A model generated the notes under the pieces. It was not told where the DNA came from. It saw only the letters and a list, made by a program, of their open reading frames with translations, and did not search any database. Below are positions 7,022 to 12,907 of a stretch of DNA of 12,907 nucleotides, piece by piece (within the stretch, counting starts at the first letter, position 1; every line of letters begins with the position of its first letter). The position numbers and the translations under genes were made by a program. The stretch lies in contig JABVXV010000710.1 of assembly GCA_013365325.1 (NCBI GenBank), positions 1 to 12,907 of the forward strand, in the 5' to 3' direction. The DNA is from Dipetalonema caudispina. Taxonomy: Eukaryota > Nematoda > Chromadorea > Rhabditida > Onchocercidae.

Positions 7022-10000
7022 GTAATGTTTTAGTCGCTGCTACATATTTTTACTTGGATTTTATATTTTCGATTTAGTTATCAATTTTCGAAATTACCGA
7101 ATTGATATTGACATAATATGTCTTGAAAGTTCGAGAGTTCGATTTAAATATTGATAGGAAAATTGAGGAGGGAAAGAAAAAATTTTTTGGATAGAATAGT
7201 GAATATTATGTAATCTAGATATAATAAACTAGAAATATGGAATAAAAATTTGCATCAAATTGATTATATTTTACAGGCATGAGTTTTAAAAAGAATAATA
7301 TAAAGGAATGTCGTCTCATGAACTTAGATCCTTGGGATCCTGAAATATTACCTTACTTGTATCCGGATTACGATCCGTTGGGAGAATGTAAAGTAACTCG
7401 TGTTATGCATACAGAATTAAAAGATGGTTCACTTCGAATGCTTGATAATACGTACGTTTGTAAAATTTCACAAATAATCAAACCTTAGCTTTATTACTTC
7501 ATTAATATGTTCAACATTATGAATTTGTGCTAACTTTTACGTAACAAATTTTATTTTTATGAATCGCTAAGTTTGGTGAAATAAAAAAACGAAGTATGTA
7601 TAAAATGTGGGAACGTACGAACAGACATGCAAACAAATATATATGAACAGAAATGTTGAGATACATCTAATATTATCTGTAATTCTTTTAATTTAACAAT
7701 AACCAAAATATCCGATATTATTTAGAGAAGCGTAGAATCTAAAATTTTACTGGTAAATCGTTTTGACATTATAAGATACAAAAATCGTAGTTTCTACATT
7801 TCAGATATTTCGAATATATGTCCTCTTTTCCACTTTCCTTGACATTCTGAAGTACACGTATCTCAAAAAAGAAGAAAAAAATCTCAAATTTAAATCCGCT
7901 TGTTTACTAAATCGTAGCTTAGGACATCACAATGCGAGTATCGATGCCTTTACAAAGATCGCGAAACAAATTTCATAAGCGATAAGTGGATTGAAATGGA
8001 AAAAAATGTGACATATTACGAAAGCTGCGATTTTATCGAGACACATTGCAGGAAAGAAAACGTGACCACATTTCGTTACATTCATGTTCAGGTTATTTAA
8101 ATTTGTGTATTTTTATTTAATTTTGCCATAGTTTCTAATTTCAGTCAGCGACGATTTGTCAATTCCTAATTTTAACCATTTGCATCTCAAAGAAACTTTT
8201 TCAAAACACTTTAGAGTAATGAATTAAAAATCTTTTCAAAATGAAGGGGAAAAATGACAGTGTGATATAGGAGACCAAGTGCATGGCAATTCTTAAGTTT
8301 TAGAAATTAACTTTCTCCATTTTAATTTTATGGCTATTAATTTTTCCTTGTTTCGGTGCTAATTATTAGAAACAAGTCGATTGGTAATTTCATTTGATAC
8401 ATTTCACAAGAATGTGTTGTTAAAATATGATAAGTGATTTTTTTTTTCAGGTAATACGACCAGCACAGAAAATATTCCAAAATGAGGATAAACTACATCC
8501 AGGGGTTTTCATTTTTGTCCTCGATTCCACTTCATTATCTTCAGGAATTCGCACAAGCGTAAAAACTAACCAAGTAATTTTTTAGAATTATTTTATTCAT
8601 TACCATCTGTTATCAGTGATTTCTATATTCACTAAAGTCTAATATTGGCATTATTCGCAAAATTATGCAAGATTGGACATTCTCTGCATTGATAAACACA
8701 TATAGTCACAAATGATAAATCCGAATTCAATTGAACTAAAGGTTAAGATCATTGGTGGATCTTCTGGCAGTTACCTAAGATTGTAGGAGAACAGTGGAAG
8801 GTTTTCTGATTTAACTTATAGGCTTAGACTATAATATGAGTTAAGGGAAAGAAAGGTTAATGAAACATAATGAGCTGGACAAATTTTAAAAGTGTGATGG
8901 AAACTATGAAGCGATTTGTTGAAATTTATATAAAAGATTATAATTCTGAGGTTCTCCGTCAATTTTACGATGCAACAGCATTTCATCACCACAACAAAGC
9001 TGGTCGTAACAGTCGACCAAATGCTTATGCCATTTTTTCAGGTCTTTGCTTTTATCTTAATTTGTAGACAAGTTTAGGATTGAAGCCATTCCATTGATTT
9101 ACTGCTTATTTGATCTTTTTCACACATTTATTGTTATGTTTAACTTTATCATTACCATAAAAATTACATAAAATATGGGATGAAGTTTACATCTTTGACC
9201 ATGTCATATATATAAACCTTTGATTCAATAACCTCTTTTGTTTCAATTTGATTTCAGGAACTCGCATTACTGCATTAGATCCTGACCGTTTTCCTGGTAA
9301 AAATGAATCAGAGCATCTAGAGTCCTGTAAGGTAATCTGTATCGTAATTAATTCAATCTATTAAATTGATAACAAATTTAAGAAATGTTGAGATAAATGA
9401 AGTATAGCAATCAATATAGTTTGACGAATAATTGTTATCAACATTCCATTATGTAATAATTGTGTGAAATGATAAATTCAATGTATTTTCTGCATTTTAG
9501 TATGGTGTTAAACAGAACGAAACGGTAGTCTATGATTTTATCAATCAAAGTTATGCTTCGATAATGGCGGAAGACTGGCAAAGCATGTTTACTTATCCAT
9601 CTTGCAAAGGTTTCCGAATTGCTCCGACTGATCATTTTGGAAGGTAGTTTAGTAAGGATAATTTGTTTTGAGGATCTGGAACTTGATAAAATTTGGATTA
9701 AATTATAAGTCATTGCTCATTTCTATTTAATTCTCATTATTGCAACTTTTAATCCTTTTAAATTTCACTACTTGAGAGGTACCAAAGATAGTAAAATAGT
9801 CACTTTCTTTTGTTATAAACTGCTTTAATTAGAAGATTGTAAACCGAGAATAGTATATTAATTCCGATCTGACATTTTCAACGATCAGTTGCAATTATCT
9901 TTATATCGTTTTATTCAATGGATGAAGTAGCCAGAAGTAATTGTTTGAAGTAAATTAATAAAAATAACATTGCTTTTCCCATGTTAACTCCAGCAAGAGT

Positions 10001-12289
10001 TATTTTTCTTCTGAAGTGCTTTGGCGGTTCGACCATATCGAAAAAAAGTTCGGCAGGATTTCATGACTCATTTCTATAAAGGAGAATGCCAGGAAAGTTA
10101 TCATAAAATTCTTGATTATGTGGAAAAATTCTTAAACGAATATAAAGGATTCTCGAAATTTGTCCTGATATGGTTATCAACACTAGCTCATAATTCCGCC
10201 AGTGGATTGTATCGATCTGATAAGGTCGGCCATTTTTTCTCACTGTTCATTTTTCAGGAAAGGATTTTTTTTATTATCTATCTGACAACAGCAAAATAAA
10301 TTAAGAGATTTATTTTGTTTACTTAAAACTTATCTTAATGTTTCATAATTTTCAGTATTTCGCCAACTTTTTTCGCAGAAATGTTGACAATTTAAACAAT
10401 TCTTTTATATTTGTAATGGGTGATCATGGATTACGATTTGGTGGGATTCGAAAAACTCCTACTGGATATATTGAAGACAATAATCCATTGCTTATAGTAA
10501 CAGTTTTTTTTTTTTTTATTTTTGTCAAATATCAACAAAAAGTATGTAGTGGTGATTGATGATATATCATGAACTGATATTAATTTCATCTCAAAATTTT
10601 TTGTTATAAATTATTGTACAATGTACACATCAGGGCTTTATGCGATTGGGAGTAAACGATATGCTTTTCTCAATCTTCTCCTATTTCAGGTAGCACTACC
10701 ACAATATTTACGTTCAAATGAGCAGCTTATTTTGAATTTAAAAATGAATTCTCGAAGGCATACATCACAATATGATATATATGCTACACTTTATGATATA
10801 GCACGATATGCAAGAAAAGAAAATTTTCAGAAATGGGATGAACATGATTTCAGGTCTATCTCTGCTCTTCATGCTCCCTGTTTTTTATTCTAAAATCACC
10901 AACCTAATCTCGAATTACTCTTTTATCTTTGCTTGCTTTTTGATTCTTTCTCTTTTCTTATGTTTACCGGATAGCCATACCACTAATAGATTGTCTTCCA
11001 AACTTCGAAGGATACGTTACAATGTTGCGCAGTTCATCATCAATCAAATTAAAATATTAGTTGAAAGAGACTTCGAAAGATTCGTTTCAAGTGTTGGATT
11101 ATTCTTAATTTGAGAAGTTTCAAAGTTAATTTTGCATTTATTCATGAATTATTGAGACATTTCACCTTCATTTCAGTGAGGAATTAGGCAACGTAAGAGG
11201 TGGTATCCGAGCAAGAAGTCTTCTAAGGCCTATTCGATATGATAGGTTTGGTTCACTGTTGTTACAATCAGTACTTTTTCATTTTTGCAGGTAAGAATAA
11301 ATCATTCGTTGATTTATTATGAAGTTCTCCATCCGTTTTGTAGGACATGTGAAGAGATGGAAATTCCGGATCAGTTTTGTATTTGTGAAAAACAGTGGTA
11401 TAAGACAGACGTTCACAATGAAACTATCAAAAAAGCTGCACAGTTCATCATCAATAAAATTAATGATTATGTGGAAGGGAAACGTGAGGGTGGAAAATGC
11501 GAAGAACTTTATTTAAAAGACGTAATAGTTTCAATTCAAACATTTTATTAAAAAAAAACCATACTACTGCGTGGGATAACTGTTGTCAGGTTACAAAATT
11601 GTAAAATGAATTTCGGCCGTTGAATAATCTGAAGTAATTAAACCATATTTTTGTGTGAAAGGTTTTAAACTGAACCTGGTTAAATTTATTATAAAAAGTA
11701 ATCCGTAAGCAACATTAAGGTTGATCTTGTCGTAGTACTCATTATGATTTAATATTCTCTGACAATTTAAATAGATGCTTTACTGCAATTGCAATATACC
11801 ATTAAGAGATTCAATTTTTTTCTAATGAATGGAAATTTTCGGTAATCTTTCAGTGCATTGAAATTTAACAAATGAATACAATTTTTAAAATTGTGGGGGA
11901 AATTTTTGCAAATAAAAGGCCTTTCCTTTTTAAGGTGATTTCGGCATTCTACATCGAGGAACAACCATTGTTGAAAATAGTAGTTCGTGCCTTACCAAGC
12001 AAAGGAGAGTATGAGGCGCAAGTGTTTAGAAACAATGATAAATTCGAAATGTCTGCAAGAGTTATTCTTTATTCTTTTTTACTCCATTTATTTGAACAAA
12101 ACAAAATGCTGCAGAAATTGTTTAACTTTAGCAATGGCTATATTCTCGATTGTATCATTTTTTGTAATTTCATCAATTCAGATCATTCGAGTGAATAGTT
12201 ATGGTAATCAAGGTCATTGTGTGAAGAATGAAAATCTTCGTCCATTGTGTTACTGTCGGCAACAACTGACAGGAAATGAAGTAAACTGA
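6883..12289 (+). CDS. DUF229 family protein (alkaline-phosphatase/sulfatase-like fold), 14 coding exons, 648 aa
   Basis: Joined from 6883-7021, 7277-7451, 7923-8091, 8451-8573, 8912-9041, 9258-9331, 9501-9643, 10017-10224, 10356-10496, 10690-10853, 11177-11245, 11344-11521, 11935-12060 and 12182-12289 (1947 nt). DUF229 (PF02995) is a nematode-expanded family placed in the alkaline-phosphatase superfamily; its substrate is unknown to me. Features in order: one membrane segment (residues 9-28) after a short Lys-containing N-terminus, so probably type II with the rest in the lumen or outside; LDPWDPEI (63-70); Cys pairs at 109/113 and 140/147; VFIFVLDSTS (180-189), the presumed metal/nucleophile site; HHNKAGRNSRPN (228-239); AEDW (293-296); APTDHFG; LAHN (374-377); MGDHGLRFGGIR (408-419), a metal-site motif; YDIYATL; RTCEEMEIPDQFCIC; and the C-terminal RVNSYGNQGHC...LCYC. 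Length suits the family. ATG 6883 was chosen because a TTATTTCAG acceptor lies 9 nt upstream. Exon 5's acceptor is weak. Confidence 0.9.
7277..7451 (+). CDS. DUF229 exon 2: N-terminal luminal region
   Basis: Acceptor TTTTACAG ends at 7276; donor AATAC|GTACGT. Encodes residues 47-104: CRLMNLDPWDPEILPYL and ECKVTRVMHTELKDGSL, as near the start of DUF229 proteins. A GTTTGT donor four bases on would break the frame of exon 3. Confidence 0.9.
7452..7922 (+). other. DUF229 intron 2
   Basis: 471-nt GT..AG intron, the longest in the window. AT-rich; nothing else recognised. Confidence 0.8.
7923..8091 (+). CDS. DUF229 exon 3: Cys-rich segment
   Basis: Acceptor GTAGCTTAG ends at 7922; donor CAG|GTTATT. 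Encodes residues 105-161 with CEYRCLYKD and CDFIETHC. It has no ORF over 60 codons and was found from the family pattern; the frame is closed by a stop just before the acceptor. Confidence 0.85.
8092..8450 (+). other. DUF229 intron 3
   Basis: 359-nt GT..AG intron ending in a long T-tract plus CAG. Contains one octamer site (8178-8185); otherwise nothing seen. Confidence 0.8.
8451..8573 (+). CDS. DUF229 exon 4: LDSTS active-site motif
   Basis: Acceptor TTTTTTTCAG ends at 8450; 41 codons (162-202). Contains VFIFVLDSTS, matching the conserved Asp and Ser/Thr site. Donor CAA|GTAATT was preferred over AGC|GTAAAA at 8561-8566, since KTNQ aligns with the family's LPKT-like residues. Both are phase 0. 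Confidence 0.88.
8574..8911 (+). other. DUF229 intron 4, weak acceptor
   Basis: 338-nt intron by inference. Donor GTAATT; acceptor ACTATGAAG lacks a pyrimidine tract. The more T-rich TTTTAAAAG at 8892 would shift the frame into a stop. Confidence 0.6.
8912..9041 (+). CDS. DUF229 exon 5: HHNKAGRNSRPN block
   Basis: Encodes residues 203-245 plus one base; AFHHHNKAGRNSRPNAYAIFSG is a clear family block. Donor TCAG|GTCTTT. The 5' edge is uncertain: the only in-phase AG is ACTATGAAG (ends 8911), a poor acceptor. Confidence 0.8.
9258..9331 (+). CDS. DUF229 exon 6
   Basis: Acceptor GATTTCAG ends at 9257; donor AAG|GTAATC. Encodes residues 246-270, GTRITALDPDRFPGKNES then HLESCK. A short 74-nt exon in phase on both sides. 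Confidence 0.9.
9501..9643 (+). CDS. DUF229 exon 7: AEDW motif
   Basis: Acceptor GCATTTTAG ends at 9500; donor GGAAG|GTAGTT (phase 2). Encodes residues 271-317: YDFINQSYASIMAEDW, then CKGFRIAPTDHFG. Glu294/Asp295 sit at the family's conserved acidic site. Confidence 0.92.
9644..10016 (+). other. DUF229 intron 7
   Basis: 373-nt GT..AG intron, AT-rich. Nothing else recognised. Confidence 0.8.
10017..10224 (+). CDS. DUF229 exon 8
   Basis: Acceptor TTCTTCTGAAG ends at 10016; donor AAG|GTCGGC (non-consensus after GT). Encodes residues 318-387: ALAVRPYRKKV, CQESYHKILDYVEKFL, FSKFVLIWLSTLAHNSASGL. An ATG at 10042-10070 is not needed; translation enters by splicing. Confidence 0.9.
10356..10496 (+). 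CDS. DUF229 exon 9: GDHG metal-site motif
   Basis: Acceptor ATTTTCAG ends at 10355; donor ATA|GTAACA; 47 codons (388-434). Contains FIFVMGDHGLRFGGIRKT, with Asp410/His411 as presumed metal ligands, then GYIEDNNPLLI. Confidence 0.95.
10690..10853 (+). CDS. DUF229 exon 10
   Basis: Acceptor CTATTTCAG ends at 10689; donor TTCAG|GTCTAT (phase 2). Encodes residues 435-488: VALPQYLRSNEQLILNL and SQYDIYATLYDIARYA, conserved in the family. Confidence 0.92.
10854..11176 (+). other. DUF229 intron 10
   Basis: 323-nt GT..AG intron. Holds the exon-12-like relic near 11027 after a pyrimidine-rich stretch (10910-10970). Confidence 0.8.
11027..11070 (+). pseudogene. relic of DUF229 exon 12 within intron 10
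   Basis: 11027-11052 matches 11438-11463 of exon 12 at 24 of 26 bases. The encoded NVAQFIINQIKILVE resembles KAAQFIINKINDYVE of exon 12, and weaker likeness continues on both sides. It lies inside intron 10, in a frame not continuous with exon 10 and without good flanking splice sites, so it looks like a broken partial exon duplication rather than an expressed exon. Confidence 0.5.
11177..11245 (+). CDS. DUF229 exon 11 (alternative 3' edge at 11290)
   Basis: Acceptor TTCATTTCAG ends at 11176. Encodes residues 489-511 (EELGNVRGGIRARSLLRPI). Donor AG|GTTTGG is weak; a strong donor CAG|GTAAGA at 11291 would add 15 in-frame codons. The short form best matches the family. Confidence 0.85.
11344..11521 (+). 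CDS. DUF229 exon 12: RTCxxxxIPxxFCIC block
   Basis: Acceptor TTTTGTAG ends at 11343; donor GAC|GTAATA. Encodes residues 512-571: RTCEEMEIPDQFCICEK, IKKAAQFIINKINDYVEG and LYLKD. Read-through would stop at TAA 11549-11551. Confidence 0.9.
11522..11934 (+). other. DUF229 intron 12
   Basis: 413-nt GT..AG intron. The exon 12 frame stays open for nine more codons to 11551; the upstream extension of exon 13's frame from ATG 11872 is intronic. Confidence 0.8.
11935..12060 (+). CDS. DUF229 exon 13: C-terminal beta domain
   Basis: Acceptor CCTTTTTAAG ends at 11934; donor AGA|GTTATT; 42 codons (572-613). Joined to exon 12 it reads LKD|VISAFYIEEQ, matching the family's LKEIISAE-like join; then VVRALPSKGEYEAQVFRNND. 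Confidence 0.85.
12182..12289 (+). CDS. DUF229 exon 14: C-terminal YGNQ...CYC and stop
   Basis: Acceptor TCAATTCAG ends at 12181. Encodes residues 614-648: IIRVNSYGNQGHC and LRPLCYCRQQ, the characteristic C-terminus of DUF229 proteins, ending at TGA 12287-12289. Confidence 0.93.
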   Translation: MIRVNSYGNQGHCVKNENLRPLCYCRQQLTGNEVN

Positions 12290-12907
12290 TCATATTCATG
12301 TTAAAAAATTTTAATAAATAATGTTGGGATTGTTTGTGTTGTATTTTATTGATATTCCATTATTTCACTATAGCTATGATATCCATTTTAATATAGTGGA
12401 ACATAAACTACAACATACTAAAATATGAGATATATTTTTAAAACAATCTAGAAATGTATACCTAAAAAAATATCAATATTCTTCAAAGGATAGCTAATAA
12501 TTTTATTAGATATTCTTCCAATTTCAATTCCCCTCGCTAGAAATGGAAGAATCATTTTTTGTCACAGTTTCTGGAAAGAAAACATTCATAGTGGTGATGT
12601 TGATATCCCAATGGATTAGTGTTATCTGATAAGAATCAATAATAGTAAAATGGATATGCACAATCATCTTTTTATGTCGATTTAATATTTCTAATGAATC
12701 ACTTCAAGAAGTGGTAAAGCTTTTGTATTCATTTTACTAACATAATTAAGACTAATTTTTAATTGGTAACCAACTTATATTCATTATCTTTGCGCTATCG
12801 TAATCGTGGAAATTATATGTCTTTGCTTGTTTGTAATATTTTTCTCCCATTGTAAAATATTCGCAAACAGAGGAGGAAACTGTTGTGATCTTTTTTGTTG
12901 TTTTGGG
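12290..12907. other. 3' flank of the DUF229 gene
   Basis: AATAAA at 12313, then AT-rich sequence without a coding signal on either strand. A near-perfect hairpin (ATTCTTCC-A-ATTT at 12512-12524 against 12541-12552) overlaps the second copy of the word also found in legumain intron 7. Confidence 0.6.
12313..12318 (+). terminator. polyadenylation signal AATAAA, DUF229 gene
   Basis: AATAAA 23 nt after the stop, followed by a GT-rich stretch (TTGTTTGTGTTG), a typical downstream element. Implies a very short 3' UTR. Confidence 0.65.

Noticed and set aside
3970..7860. 14-base match CTGAAGTACACGTA between legumain exon 10 and DUF229 intron 2
   Set aside because: One match of this length is expected by chance at about this rate in a window this size.
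2466..9400. AAATGTTGAGATA repeated at about 2467, 7652 and 9383
   Set aside because: No similarity extends beyond the 13-mer, so there is no basis for calling an element.
9438..9713. Minus-strand ORFs such as 9438-9713, 10061-10243 and 11767-11964
   Set aside because: The first two lie antisense to exons 7 and 8, and the third overlaps the start of exon 13. None resembles a known family.
1..12907. tRNA, rRNA, CRISPR or bacterial mobile elements
   Set aside because: No T-loop/anticodon arrangement, rRNA-like block, spaced repeat array or transposase seen on either strand.

Overview
The window is eukaryotic and reads as nematode DNA, most likely a parasitic clade III (filarial-type) worm. It is strongly AT-rich. 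Both genes are cut into 10 and 14 short exons by mid-sized GT..AG introns (53 to 471 nt), most with TTTCAG-like acceptors. The second gene belongs to DUF229 (PF02995), a family expanded in nematodes. The exact species cannot be read from the sequence. None of the database comparisons behind these names could be run; they rest on motif recognition.

Layout, all on the + strand. (1) 1-492: upstream flank and probable 5' UTR. (2) 493-4085: a complete legumain (asparaginyl endopeptidase, peptidase C13) gene of 10 coding exons, 455 aa, with signal peptide, His161/Cys202 catalytic pair and a four-cysteine C-terminal prodomain; AATAAA at 4153. (3) 4086-6882: a long AT-rich intergenic stretch without a convincing gene, holding a degenerate ~165-nt tandem repeat (about 5405-5870) and a cluster of octamer (ATGCAAAT) sites. 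(4) 6883-12289: a complete DUF229 gene (alkaline-phosphatase/sulfatase-like fold) of 14 coding exons, 648 aa, a probable type II membrane protein; AATAAA at 12313. (5) 12290-12907: AT-rich 3' flank.

The two genes have no evident functional link: one is a secretory/lysosomal cysteine protease, the other an uncharacterised membrane-anchored phosphatase/sulfatase-like protein. They lie 2.8 kb apart on the same strand, too far for an obvious operon. All exon joins were chosen by reading-frame phase plus family similarity, and all phases close exactly (1368 and 1947 nt, both multiples of three).

I found no new multi-gene system. The points worth a second look are in splicing and gene structure: an apparent AT..AG intron in the legumain gene; an open, hydrophobic intron read-through that would give a membrane-anchored legumain lacking part of its prodomain; a 45-nt in-frame alternative donor and a weak acceptor in the DUF229 gene; and a relic of exon 12 inside intron 10 of the same gene.
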